A stretch of DNA of 64,000 nucleotides from Planctomycetota bacterium (GTDB lineage: Bacteria > Planctomycetota > Phycisphaerae > Phycisphaerales > UBA1924): assembly GCA_018968885.1 (NCBI GenBank), contig JAGWZK010000002.1:284132-348131 (forward strand). Direction: 5' to 3'. The notes beneath the pieces were generated by a model. The model saw nothing but the letters and a program-made list of their open reading frames with translations. It was not told where the DNA came from and did no database searches. The position numbers and the translations under genes are program-made. Numbering within the stretch: the stretch's first letter is position 1; each line of letters begins with the position of its first letter. Positions 45,208 to 54,649 of this stretch are shown here, in pieces.

Positions 45208-45231
45208 CACCCGAATCGGCCGATTCGGGTG
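45208..45231 (+). terminator. 24-bp palindrome, terminator candidate
   Basis: Two perfect 12-bp arms (CACCCGAATCGG and its complement) meet without a spacer, 69 bases after the GACC-repeat gene, followed by TTCGCGTTA. The T-run is poor, so it could also be a binding site. Confidence 0.45.
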
Positions 45232-45315
45232 TTCGCGTTATAGGGCCTAGATGACCCCATTCATGGGTTTTCCCCCTTGGGCGCGAAAACTTTGGGCAAT
45301 CTGAAGTTTGCGGCG

Positions 45316-45344
45316 TTGATTCTGGCTGGCATTCATCGTTATCT
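45316..45344 (+). promoter_or_regulatory. Promoter candidate for giant repeat gene
   Basis: TTGATT at 45316-45321, a 17-base spacer, and TTATCT at 45339-45344, 52 bases before the chosen start codon. Confidence 0.4.
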
Positions 45345-45396
45345 TCTGGTTCCCGGTCGTGCCTTCGTCACGATCGGTCCACGGAGAGGCTCTGCC

Positions 45397-48300
45397 ATGC
45401 GTTCATTCGTCAACCGTTTTTTCGGTTTGGCTATCAATTCTTCCCGTTCCGCCTCGTCGACCACACGCCGCGCTGGTGAAGCGCGAGGTGTGGCCTCGCC
45501 AGCTCTTGAAGCCCTGGAATCTCGCCAGATGTTGGCGGTGGTCGTGTGGGATGGTGGACCGACCGGTACAGCAACGGATTTCAACACTGCGGCCAATTGG
45601 GTGGGTGATGTGCTGCCAGGTCCGGCCGACACGGCCGTGATCAACACGGCGGGGAACACCATCACGTTCACATCGGGAACGCGGACGATCACAAACCTGG
45701 AGACGAGCCGCGACATCTCGTTCAACGGCGGCTCGCTCGTGACCAGCGGCACCAACACAATCACTGCAGTTTTGCGTATGCAAGGCGGCACGCTGAACGG
45801 AGGCATTTGGAATCTGAGCGGGTTTGGTCAATTCAGTTTCACCACATCCGGCGGCACCCTCGCCAATCTGACAACCACTGCCGAGCTCAATATCGGCGTG
45901 CAAAGCGCTGGCATCACGCTCAGCGGCACCACCACGACAGGCAATATTCGCCTCTCTGGCAACAACACCAACCTGAATCTTGCCCCCGGCTTCACGCTCA
46001 ACTCCAACGTAATCGCGGAAGGCGCTGGCAGCAGCACCCGATCCATCACCACGGCTTCGGGCGGCGCTGGAACGGTCACCATCGCGCCATCGTCGACCAT
46101 CACTCTGGGCATCAGCTCCGGGTCCGGACTGATTCTGCAGCAATCCAGCGTGGCAACGCTGATCAACAACGGCCTGATCGTCAACGAGAACGCCTCTCAG
46201 ACCCTCACTATCAACGTTCCGGCATTCACCAACGCGGGCACGCTTCGCGCCACAACGGGCAACCTCACGGTCAGCTCAACCGGCGGATGGCTGAACACGG
46301 GCACCATTGAGGCCGCCGCGGCAGGCATCGTCAATCTTGGCGGCACGTTCAACGCCACCAGTGGCGAAGGCACATTTGCGACCTTTGCCGGGCAATTGAA
46401 TCTCACCGGCACGCTCACCAATACCGGCAACACGTTTGACCTCTCCCCGACCACCACCGGCAACCTGCGCATTGTCGGGGGCACAATCAACAACGGGTTT
46501 GTGAATGCCACCAGCGGTGCAACAATCCTTGGATCCGTCAGCAACGGCACTCTCAACAGCGTGGCGATCGCTGGCGAAGTCACTCTTGGCGCTACCAGTG
46601 TTCAGATCACGCTTTCCGGAAGTACCACATTCACCGCCGTGCGCATGAGTGCCGGCAATACCACGGTCAATCTGGCCCCTGGGTTCACACTTTCCAATCC
46701 AATCATCGGCGAAGGCGCCGCAACAGGCACGCGCGATGTCTACGTCGCCTTCGGCGGTGCCGGCACTGTCACCATCTCCAGCACCGGCAGCATCACCGCC
46801 GCAAGCGGTGTGGGCGCAGGTGTGCGGCTGTTGCAATCCTCGGTGGGCACGCTGGTGAACAACGGCCTGATCGTGAATCAGGCCGCGGGTCGCACGATCC
46901 AGATTACCAGTCTGAACACGTTTACCAATGCCGCAACTGGCATCGTGAGGGCGACCGCAGGCACCGTCAGTATCGGCGCCAACAACTGGACAAATGCGGG
47001 CACCATCGAGAACACTGCCGGATCAACCATTGCGCTGGCAGGAACGTTCAATACCTCTGGCGGCATCGGCACGTTTAGTACTGAGCCGGGCAACGTGCTG
47101 GTGACCGGCACAGTCAATAACGCCGGTGGCTCAATCACGCTCAACGCCTCCACCGGTGACTGGACCATGTCCGGCGGCACCATCAGTGGCGGCACGCTGA
47201 ACACAACCGGCTTTGCCCTGAACACCTCAAATGCATTAAGCACGCTCACCAACCTCGCGGTGACCGGCGACTTACTGATGAATGTCGTTAACGGACAGTT
47301 GCTCCTGACGGGCACAACGACATTCACTACTCTGCGTATGAGCGCTGGCAACACCACCCTGTATCTGGCCCCTGGATACACACTCAACAATCCCATTATT
47401 GGCGAAGGCGCCGCAACAGGCTTGCGCGACGTCTACGTCGCCTTCGGCGGTGCTGGCACCATGACCATCGCATCAGGTGGCAGTGTGACCGCAGCCAGTG
47501 GCATTGGTGCCGATGTGCGCATCCTGCAATCCTCAACCGCCACGCTGATCAACAATGGCCTGATTGTCAATCAGGCGGCCGGACGCAATCTGCAGATCTA
47601 CAACCCTGCAACCTTCACCAACAGTGCCACAGGCATCGTCCGCGCCTCGGCTGGTAGCGTGACAATCGGTGCATCTGCCACAAACTGGACTAACGCCGGC
47701 ACGATTGAGAATGTGCTTGGTTCGAGCATCATCCTCGCTGGCACATTCAGCACGGCGGGCGGCATTGGTACGTTCAACACCGAGCCGGGCAGTGTTGTGG
47801 TGACCGGCACCATCAACAACGTGGGTGGCAACATCAACCTTAATGCCACCACAGGTGACTGGGCACTGCAGGGTGGAACCATCTCCGGTGGCTCGATGGC
47901 GTATGCAGGAAATCTCCTCACCACCACCACTGCCTTCAGCACGCTTCACAACGTCGCCATCACCGGCGAAGTCATCATGGCCACCTCAAGTTCGCAATTG
48001 CAGTTGAGTGGCTCTACCACATTCACTGCACTGCGCATGACAGGCAGCAATGTCACCTTGTATCTGGTGCCGGGGTACACGCTCAACAGTCCCATCATCG
48101 CCGAAGGAGCTGCCACTGGTTCTCGCGATATCTATGTGGCCTATGGTGGCACTGGCTCGATGACGATCGCTTCGACTGGCAGCATCACCGCCGCCAGTGG
48201 CCTGGGTGCTGATCTGCGAATCCAGCAGTCGTCGGCAGCCAATGTCACCAACAACGGACTGATCGTCAATCAGGCGACTGGCCGCACCCTGAACATTCAA

Positions 48301-50970
48301 AACCCCGCCACATTCACCAATGCCGCCACGGGAATCGTCAGAGCGGCTGCGGGAACGGTGAACATCGGTGCAGCATCGTGGACCAATGCCGGCACAATCG
48401 AGAATGTCGCCGGTTCATCCATTAACGTCGGTGGAACATTCAACACTGCCGGTGGCATCGGTACCTTCAACACCGCTGCCGGCGAAGTCTTTGTCACCGG
48501 GACCATCAACAACGTCGGCAACACCATCACGCTCAATTCGACCACCGGCGATTGGACCATGTCCGTTGGCACAATCAGCGGCGGTTCACTAATCCTGAGC
48601 GGCGTCACTCTCAATACCACCTCCTCCGGCGGCACGCTCGCCAGCGTGGCTATCACAGGCGAAGTGATTCTTGGAGTGAGCAGCGCACAGTTGATTCTCT
48701 CTGGCACCACCTCGTTCACCGCCTTGCGCATGAGCGGCGGCAACAGCATCCTCTACACCGCACCCGGCTACACGCTTTCCAGCCCCATCATCGCCGAAGG
48801 AGCCGCTACCGGCACACGCGACATCTACGTCGCCTACGGCGGCACGGGCACGACCACGATCACATCCACCGGCAGTATGACTTCTGCCAGTGGCAGCGGC
48901 GCAGATCTCCGCATTCTGCAATCTTCGGTGGGAACATTAGTAAACAACGGCCTCATCACAATCCAGGCCACTGGCCGCACTCTCTTGATTCAGCCGGGGA
49001 CCTTCACGAACAACGCCGGTGGCATCGTCCGTTCCAGCGTCGGCAACATCAATATCAACGCAACCAACTGGACCAACGCTGGATCGCTCCAGGTTTCTCC
49101 CGCAGCATTCATTCAACTCAACGGAAACTGGAACACAACCGCCGGTGAAGGTACGCTCAGCAACAGTGGCGGCACTTTCTTCATCGATGGCACCATCACC
49201 AATACCGGGAACACCTTTGAATTGAACACCGCCACCGGATCGCTTGTTCTGCGCTCAGGCGCGATCGTCAACGGCGCCATGACCTTTGCCAATGGCTCGG
49301 CCGTGCTGGGCAGCACATCGCTCGGCTTCCTTCGCAGCGTGGCCATTACTGGCGAATTGAATCTCAACGTCGCCAACACCAACCTGGGCATCGGAGGCAC
49401 TACCACCTTCACGGCGTTCCGCCTGTCGGCGAGCAACTCTCAGTTGTACGTCGAGCCGGGCACGACGATCGCTTCGCCAATCTTCGCCGAAGGTGCTGCG
49501 ACAGGTGCACGCTCAATCGTCATGAACTACGGCGGTAGCGGCGCCATCACGATCGCCCCCACCGGCTCAATTCGCAACGTCGCCGGGCTGGGTGCTGACC
49601 TGAACATCTCCCAAAGCTCCTCGAGCAATTACTTCAACTCTGGCGTGATTTCGTCTGAGGCACCGGGTCGCACACTGAACATCTCTGGCACCAACTTCAC
49701 CAACAACGCGGATGGATCACTGAACTCTCTTGCGGGAACACTCCGCACGAGCATCAGCGGCGGCTTCATCAATCTCGGCACTGTGACTGCCACTGGCGGA
49801 GCGACAGTTGTGCTCGACAGCAACATAAACGCCACTGGTGGCTTGGGGGTATTCAATACCGCCGCAGGCGTGGTGAATATCGCCGGCACAGTCAACAACA
49901 CCGGCAACACCATCACCACCAACAGTGCCTCCGGATCTTTCAATCTCACCAGCGCAATCATCAATGGCGGCTCAGTCTCACTTCTCAATGGCACCACTCT
50001 GAATCTTCCATCCGGCTTCTCAACGTTGAACAACGTCACTGTCAATGGTGATATCGTGGTGACCAGTTCCGCCTCTGTGCTTGTCGGTGGCACTACGGCC
50101 TTTACCGCGCTGCGTCTGACTGGCAACAGCAGTGGCGTCTACTTCCCACCTGGCGCAACGCTCAATTCGCCTGTCACTATCGAGGGCGCCAGCACTGGCT
50201 CACGCAACGTGATCGCCGCCTACGGCGCCACCGGCTCATTCACCATCGGCCCTAGCGGCAGCATTCGCATTCTCGCTGGTTCCGGTGGCGGCGTGAACTT
50301 CTCACAATCATCGACGGTCACAGCCATCGTGAATAACGGCTTGATCTCCAGCGAAGCCGTTGGCCGCTCGTTCAACATCAACATGCCCAACTTCACCAAC
50401 AACGCCACGCTCCGTGCGAGCGGTGGCACGGTCGACATGAACGTCACAGCACAGTTCATCAACACCGGCACCATTGACCTGGGGCCGGGGGGCTTGCTCC
50501 GAGTCAATGGAACCGCTGGCTTTGCCAACGGTGCCAGCGGCGTGGTCAATGTCACATTGGGCGGGCCCGCCGTCACTCAGTACGGGCGCATTCAATCCAC
50601 TTCTGCCAACATTCAACTGGATGGCACACTCAACCTGACCATTCCCAACAACGTCACCATCCCGATCGTTTCCCGCTTTGATCTCATCACCGTCCCCGGC
50701 AACCGCACCATCAGCGGCGACTTCTCCACCATCAATCAGCTCCCGCCGGGCCCCGATGGCAAGAATTTCTTCCTCATCTCCCCCACTTTCTACTCCTTCG
50801 CCTACTCCTCTCTGGCTGACTTCAACAGCGATGCCGTCGTCGATCTCTTTGACTACCTCGACTTTGTCGCCGCGTTCGCAGCCAACGACCCCACCGCTGA
50901 CTTCAACAACGACTTTGCCATCGACTTCTTTGACTACCTGGACTTCCTGGTCATCTTCAGCCGCTTCTAA
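45397..50970 (+). CDS. Giant repeat surface protein, LEPR-like start and dockerin
   Basis: A 1857-residue exported protein. GGAGAGG precedes the ATG at 45397. The long basic N-terminus contains ALESRQMLA (about 38-47), close to the planctomycete LEPR-XLL export/anchor motif. From about residue 120 to 1750 it consists of seven imperfect copies of a 231-residue unit rich in G, T, N, S and I, with markers such as FTALRMSGGN, GEGAATGTRD, NNGLIVNQ and WTNAGTIEN; this pattern suggests a very long beta-helix or autotransporter-like stalk. The C-terminus has two dockerin-like motifs ([35 protein letters not shown]) but, unlike all others here, no flanking cysteines. No catalytic site is seen; adhesion or cell-surface structure is likely. 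Confidence 0.85.
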   Translation: MRSFVNRFFGLAINSSRSASSTTRRAGEARGVASPALEALESRQMLAVVVWDGGPTGTATDFNTAANWVGDVLPGPADTAVINTAGNTITFTSGTRTITNLETSRDISFNGGSLVTSGTNTITAVLRMQGGTLNGGIWNLSGFGQFSFTTSGGTLANLTTTAELNIGVQSAGITLSGTTTTGNIRLSGNNTNLNLAPGFTLNSNVIAEGAGSSTRSITTASGGAGTVTIAPSSTITLGISSGSGLILQQSSVATLINNGLIVNENASQTLTINVPAFTNAGTLRATTGNLTVSSTGGWLNTGTIEAAAAGIVNLGGTFNATSGEGTFATFAGQLNLTGTLTNTGNTFDLSPTTTGNLRIVGGTINNGFVNATSGATILGSVSNGTLNSVAIAGEVTLGATSVQITLSGSTTFTAVRMSAGNTTVNLAPGFTLSNPIIGEGAATGTRDVYVAFGGAGTVTISSTGSITAASGVGAGVRLLQSSVGTLVNNGLIVNQAAGRTIQITSLNTFTNAATGIVRATAGTVSIGANNWTNAGTIENTAGSTIALAGTFNTSGGIGTFSTEPGNVLVTGTVNNAGGSITLNASTGDWTMSGGTISGGTLNTTGFALNTSNALSTLTNLAVTGDLLMNVVNGQLLLTGTTTFTTLRMSAGNTTLYLAPGYTLNNPIIGEGAATGLRDVYVAFGGAGTMTIASGGSVTAASGIGADVRILQSSTATLINNGLIVNQAAGRNLQIYNPATFTNSATGIVRASAGSVTIGASATNWTNAGTIENVLGSSIILAGTFSTAGGIGTFNTEPGSVVVTGTINNVGGNINLNATTGDWALQGGTISGGSMAYAGNLLTTTTAFSTLHNVAITGEVIMATSSSQLQLSGSTTFTALRMTGSNVTLYLVPGYTLNSPIIAEGAATGSRDIYVAYGGTGSMTIASTGSITAASGLGADLRIQQSSAANVTNNGLIVNQATGRTLNIQNPATFTNAATGIVRAAAGTVNIGAASWTNAGTIENVAGSSINVGGTFNTAGGIGTFNTAAGEVFVTGTINNVGNTITLNSTTGDWTMSVGTISGGSLILSGVTLNTTSSGGTLASVAITGEVILGVSSAQLILSGTTSFTALRMSGGNSILYTAPGYTLSSPIIAEGAATGTRDIYVAYGGTGTTTITSTGSMTSASGSGADLRILQSSVGTLVNNGLITIQATGRTLLIQPGTFTNNAGGIVRSSVGNININATNWTNAGSLQVSPAAFIQLNGNWNTTAGEGTLSNSGGTFFIDGTITNTGNTFELNTATGSLVLRSGAIVNGAMTFANGSAVLGSTSLGFLRSVAITGELNLNVANTNLGIGGTTTFTAFRLSASNSQLYVEPGTTIASPIFAEGAATGARSIVMNYGGSGAITIAPTGSIRNVAGLGADLNISQSSSSNYFNSGVISSEAPGRTLNISGTNFTNNADGSLNSLAGTLRTSISGGFINLGTVTATGGATVVLDSNINATGGLGVFNTAAGVVNIAGTVNNTGNTITTNSASGSFNLTSAIINGGSVSLLNGTTLNLPSGFSTLNNVTVNGDIVVTSSASVLVGGTTAFTALRLTGNSSGVYFPPGATLNSPVTIEGASTGSRNVIAAYGATGSFTIGPSGSIRILAGSGGGVNFSQSSTVTAIVNNGLISSEAVGRSFNINMPNFTNNATLRASGGTVDMNVTAQFINTGTIDLGPGGLLRVNGTAGFANGASGVVNVTLGGPAVTQYGRIQSTSANIQLDGTLNLTIPNNVTIPIVSRFDLITVPGNRTISGDFSTINQLPPGPDGKNFFLISPTFYSFAYSSLADFNSDAVVDLFDYLDFVAAFAANDPTADFNNDFAIDFFDYLDFLVIFSRF
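45946..50803 (+). repeat. Seven tandem ~693-bp coding repeats
   Basis: The marker at the xRLS/LRMS position occurs at about 45946, 46641, 47332, 48031, 48724, 49417 and 50110. Spacings are 691-699 bases and exactly 693 for the last three. Units 2-5 are more alike (GEGAATG, VYVAFGGAG or IYVAYGGTG) than the first and last ones, as expected for amplification from the middle. Confidence 0.85.
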
Positions 50971-51089
50971 AGAATCTCCTCGAAGCAATCTGATCTGCAA
51001 CATCAGATTGAAAAACTCAGCCGCCCTTTCGAGCCACAGTGGTGTGTGACTCGGAAGGGCGGCGTTGTTGATAGAGATTGGTTGCGGTC

Positions 51090-51848
51090 TTATGCCGCGG
51101 CGCGGGTCTTGTTCTTGGCTTGCTGCGTCTGGTTCGCGGGCTTGGCCACCGGAGCATTCACGCGGGTCTTGCCCACCGTGCGCTGATTCGCTGTGGCGCG
51201 ACGAGCCGCCTCGTTGGTCAAGCTATCGACCAATTCCAGCGGGTCAGCCGCCCAGAGGTCTGCACCGATTTCTTCGGCCAGGCCCTCCGCGCGATTGAAG
51301 ACGCCGCCGCCAACCACAATCTGGGTCTTGTCGTTGCCGCCGATCTCGCGCATGTTGTCGATGATGAAGCGGATGCCGGGGAGGTCGCTCGCTGCCGAGC
51401 AGAACATCAGGAGCACATCCGGACGAACTTCCTGCACCTGAGCCATGATCTCATCCGGCGACACACCGCCACCCATGAAGCGGACGCTGTAGCCAGAATC
51501 TTCCAGAAGGTCGATGGCCATCTGGGCGCCGAGTTCTTCCGACTGGCTCGTGCCGCATGCCGCGAGAATCGTGCGGCCCGTGCCTGCGCTGCTCAGGTTG
51601 AGCTTCATCGCTGATTGATCAATCAGCACTCGCAGCAAACGCGTTGCGAAGTGATAGCTCATGCTGGTGAGCTGGTCCTGCTTCCATAGCTTTTCAATGG
51701 TCTCGTACGTCGGCCAGAAGAGATCCGTCATCACGTGGCGAGGGTCGATGCCCTGCGCCTCGCACTCATTGACAATCTGGCGTGCTGCCGGACGGTCGCC
51801 ATTGATCAAAGACTCAAAGAACCGTTCCAGCACAATCTGCTGACTCAT
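51090..51848 (-). CDS. B12-binding-domain protein lacking the ligand His
   Basis: A 252-residue cytoplasmic protein. The start MSQQIVLE follows AAGGGG. A helical cap domain (about 1-85) of the B12-binding type has the WX9EH region as LWKQDQLTSMSYH, with Tyr in place of Glu. The Rossmann-type B12 domain (about 90-210) has AACGTSQSEELGAQM where the usual DxHxxG / HxLG histidine should be; Glu104 stands at that place. GGGVSPDEI and VVGGGVF complete the fold. The tail is Ala/Lys/Thr-rich. It has no DNA-binding or methyltransferase domain. It may bind cobalamin base-on, another ligand, or none, and act as a signalling partner. Confidence 0.8.
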   Translation of the reverse strand: MSQQIVLERFFESLINGDRPAARQIVNECEAQGIDPRHVMTDLFWPTYETIEKLWKQDQLTSMSYHFATRLLRVLIDQSAMKLNLSSAGTGRTILAACGTSQSEELGAQMAIDLLEDSGYSVRFMGGGVSPDEIMAQVQEVRPDVLLMFCSAASDLPGIRFIIDNMREIGGNDKTQIVVGGGVFNRAEGLAEEIGADLWAADPLELVDSLTNEAARRATANQRTVGKTRVNAPVAKPANQTQQAKNKTRAAA

Positions 51849-52159
51849 GTCTGTCCCCTTCGCTGGCGTCCGCACCAAGTGGTCGCTCACGCCGCGTGCA
51901 GGTCTTGCCATCTCCGCTGGCAACGGCCTCGATGTTCAGATTGGCGGATCGCTCCGGATCCACCCACGCGACGCGAAGACCGCACGTTCCGGGGAGTGCA
52001 CGTTCTCTGTGATCCCCGAAGCCGCGGCAATCTCGTCGCGTTCTGCCTATCGAGCCACCCCGCGTGCATGCACACATTTCCGCCCGGGCCAAAATCGCGG
52101 GGAGATGCGCAAGGCCGATAACCGATCCCTGCCGGAGAGCAAAATTCAGTTATAGGGCG
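51849..52159. other. 311-base gap, nothing recognised
   Basis: It lies between menG and the B12-domain gene, both on the minus strand. I looked for a cobalamin riboswitch or terminator and saw none; there are no convincing short genes. Confidence 0.5.
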
Positions 52160-52951
52160 TTATCGCGGCTTGATGGCCCGATAACACACGCAAATGCCGA
52201 ATGTCAAAGGCGTGGCCGTCACATCCAAGAAACCAACCTTGCGCAATTCCTGCTGCAACTGGTCGCGTGTGAAGAAAGAATCGACGCTGGCAGGGAGGTA
52301 CTTGTAGGCCCCGGAGCGGTCGCCACTGATCAAGGTGGCGGTTCTGGGCATGATCCAGCCGCAGTACAGGTCATACCCCCAAGACATCGGGGGTGTGCGT
52401 GGGCGATCAAACTCCAGCACGACCACACGGCCGCCGGGCTTCAAGACCCTGAAAAACTCGGCAAAGGCGCGGCTCGGCTGGGCCACATTGCGAATTCCGA
52501 AGGCGATCGACAGCACATCGGCTGATGCGTCCGCGACGTCGAGGTTCATCGCATCCCCCTCGCGATATTCAACTTTGGGGGCGTAGGGACGGGGTTTGAC
52601 CTTATCGCGGGCGATATCCAGCATTGCGGGGGTGAAATCGATGCCGATGACGCGCGAGGCGGAAGTAGCCGCGAACTGCTCGGTCAGGTCACCCGTGCCG
52701 CAGGCGATGTCGAGAACCGTGTCGCCGGGCTGAACCTGGGCGAGTTGAACCGCCCGCTTTCGCCAGGCCTGGTCGCGGCCAAAAGAGTGAAGCCGGTTGT
52801 TGAGGTCGTAGGAAGGAGCGATCGCGCTGAACATCCCTTTGACGCGAGCGGCTTTGTCGGATTTCTGATGGGGGTTGGCCAGATCGCTTCCGGCCCAGAG
52901 GGGGGTATCGGCGGAGGGGGCGGGTTGTCCTGTTGGGTTGGCCATGGGCAC
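52160..52951 (-). CDS. ubiE: Demethylmenaquinone methyltransferase (UbiE/MenG)
   Basis: A 263-residue class I SAM-dependent methyltransferase carrying out the C-methylation of demethylmenaquinone, or the equivalent ubiquinone step. Motifs: VKGMFSAIAPSYDLNNRLHS, VLDIACGTGDLT, GIDFTPAMLDIA, FGIRNVAQPSRAFAEFFRVL and KPGGRVVVLEF. ATG codons at 52951 and 52945 are both possible; the first 35 residues are a Pro-rich extension. A planctomycete would be expected to make menaquinone, which is also the likely electron acceptor for the VKOR protein. Confidence 0.93.
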   Translation of the reverse strand: MPMANPTGQPAPSADTPLWAGSDLANPHQKSDKAARVKGMFSAIAPSYDLNNRLHSFGRDQAWRKRAVQLAQVQPGDTVLDIACGTGDLTEQFAATSASRVIGIDFTPAMLDIARDKVKPRPYAPKVEYREGDAMNLDVADASADVLSIAFGIRNVAQPSRAFAEFFRVLKPGGRVVVLEFDRPRTPPMSWGYDLYCGWIMPRTATLISGDRSGAYKYLPASVDSFFTRDQLQQELRKVGFLDVTATPLTFGICVCYRAIKPR

Positions 52952-53041
52952 GTCGATGGTATGGTGGTGGTGCCCGATTTGGGGGTGATGGGGGTTGGGG
53001 CCGACATGTGGGGCGGTGCGAACAATCTGGGCGAAGGGTCG

Positions 53042-53075
53042 TCTGACCAGAAGTATATTCTGACCAGATGTATAT
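53042..53075. promoter_or_regulatory. Two 17-bp direct repeats, operator candidate
   Basis: TCTGACCAGAAGTATAT and TCTGACCAGATGTATAT lie back to back with one mismatch, between the divergent ubiE and M48 genes. The AT-rich halves could supply -10 elements (TATATG on the plus strand, TATACT on the minus strand). A regulator binding both copies side by side is inferred. Confidence 0.5.
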
Positions 53076-53096
53076 GTAGATACGCGGAGGTGTCTG

Positions 53097-54212
53097 ATGG
53101 GTGGGCAAGTTAAGAGTGTGAGTCGCTACCGCGGGGTGATTGCCGTCGGGCTGCTGGGTGCCGCGGCGATCCTGGGCGGCTGCTATACCAACCCGACGAC
53201 GGGACGGAGTGGGCTGGAGATCTACTCCCACGATCAGGAGATCGCCATCGGCCAGCAGTATGGGCCGCAATTTGTATCGCAGTCCGGTGGCGAAGTGAAC
53301 GATGCCGCGCTCAAGGCGTATGTGACCGAATTGGGGATGAAGCTCAAGGAGCAGGTGGAGACTCCGGAGCAAAAATCCCTCCCCTGGACCTTCGCCCTTC
53401 TGAACTCCCCCGAGATTAACGCCTTTGCACTTCCGGGTGGCAAAGTGCACATCACCATCGGTCTGGCCAAGCTACTGAAGAATGAAGCCGAGATGGCTGG
53501 CGTATTGGGTCACGAGATCGGTCACGTCACCGCGCGGCACGGCAACGAGCGAGCTGGCGACAGTGTCTTGATCGGCATCGGCGCGGCAGTCGCTGGCGTC
53601 GCCGTCGGCGATGAATCGGCAGGTCGCATCATCAACCAGAGCGGCGAGCTGGTGTTGCTCAAGTTCAGCCGCAAACAGGAGTCGGAGGCGGACTACCTCG
53701 GCATGCGCTACATGACCAAGGCGGGGTACAACCCGATCGGCCAGAAGTCGGTGATGGAAGTGCTTCGCGATGCGAGTAAGGGTGGGCGCCAAGCGGAGAT
53801 TTTCGCCACGCATCCCTATCCCGAGACACGCATCGAAGATATCGAACGCTTGCTGCGTGGCGAGTTTGCGTACACGCAGAACAATCCGCAGTATGTGCTG
53901 AATGAGGAGCGGTATCGCAATCAGTTCCTCAGCCGCGCTGCTTCGATCAATCCGCCTGCGCCCAAGAAGCAGGCGCCTGCCGGGCAGAATCTTCAACAGC
54001 GAGGGAAGACTCCGCAGCAAGGCACACCTCAGCAAGGCGGTCAGCAATTGCCACCGCGCCGCACACCAACTCAACCCGCGCAGCAGACGCCGCGGCAGGG
54101 GGCGGCACTCGTCCCAGCCAACGAAGGCGGACGCGCGTTTGACCTTTCGCGTCCCGTGCTGTGGTGCACGACGTGCCAGCAGGCCGAAGCTAAACAACAC
54201 GCCGCACCATAA
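53097..54212 (+). CDS. M48-family metalloprotease lipoprotein
   Basis: A 371-residue BepA/Oma1-like protein. GGAGGTG lies four bases before the ATG. The signal sequence ends in a lipobox LGGC (Cys29). The zinc site is GHEIGHVTARH (His139-His143) with the third ligand Glu in RKQESEADYLG (about 195-197). Core domain about 35-285; the rest is a Gln/Pro-rich low-complexity tail ending in WCTTCQQAEAKQHAAP with a CxxC pair. It probably works in outer-envelope protein quality control. Confidence 0.9.
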   Translation: MGGQVKSVSRYRGVIAVGLLGAAAILGGCYTNPTTGRSGLEIYSHDQEIAIGQQYGPQFVSQSGGEVNDAALKAYVTELGMKLKEQVETPEQKSLPWTFALLNSPEINAFALPGGKVHITIGLAKLLKNEAEMAGVLGHEIGHVTARHGNERAGDSVLIGIGAAVAGVAVGDESAGRIINQSGELVLLKFSRKQESEADYLGMRYMTKAGYNPIGQKSVMEVLRDASKGGRQAEIFATHPYPETRIEDIERLLRGEFAYTQNNPQYVLNEERYRNQFLSRAASINPPAPKKQAPAGQNLQQRGKTPQQGTPQQGGQQLPPRRTPTQPAQQTPRQGAALVPANEGGRAFDLSRPVLWCTTCQQAEAKQHAAP

Positions 54213-54298
54213 AACAACCCAAGATCACGCGCGTGTAGCCCGCTCGTACCCTTAGATTCAGCTGGCGCTTCTGGGATCATTCGGTAGAATGCCCGGGC

Positions 54299-54649
54299 AT
54301 GTCTCTGACCATCTCCGTTAAGCAACTCGGATCACGACGACCACTGCTGTCAGATTGGTCGCTATCACTTCCTCCTGATGACTTCGGTGGAGGGGAGGGG
54401 ATCACGTTGCGCGATCTGATCTCCAAGATCGTCGCGACGGACGTGGCTGGGTATGCAGCGCGGCGGGAGGAGCGGCGGCTGGATCGGGTGCTGACGCCGC
54501 AACAGATCGATGATGGGGCGCGTGCGGGAGCAATACGCCCGGAAGCACGTGAGGTGCCGCCACCGCCGCCGGTTGAAGAGGCCGTGGGCACGGCATTGCT
54601 CGCTTTTGAGGATGGGTTGTTCATCGTGGCGATTGATGGCGCGGAAGCG
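54299..54649 (+). pseudogene. Truncated gene, 5' part of unknown protein
   Basis: The first 117 codons look coding: LTISVKQLGSRRPLLSDWSL, TLRDLISKIVATDVAGYAAR, RVLTPQQIDDGARAGAI, VGTALLAFEDGLFIVAIDG. I have a vague sense of a family of short hypothetical proteins with this pattern but cannot name it. Beyond about 54649 the frame remains open but becomes the antisense of the minus-strand fragment, so the genuine gene ends at a junction and its 3' part is missing. Confidence 0.55.

Noticed and set aside
45946..50803. Regular repeats considered as a CRISPR array
   Set aside because: The period is about 693 bases, the repeats are coding and degenerate, and no cas gene is present.
51849..52159. 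Cobalamin riboswitch before the B12-domain gene
   Set aside because: No B12-box-like conserved segment or expected helices could be recognised.
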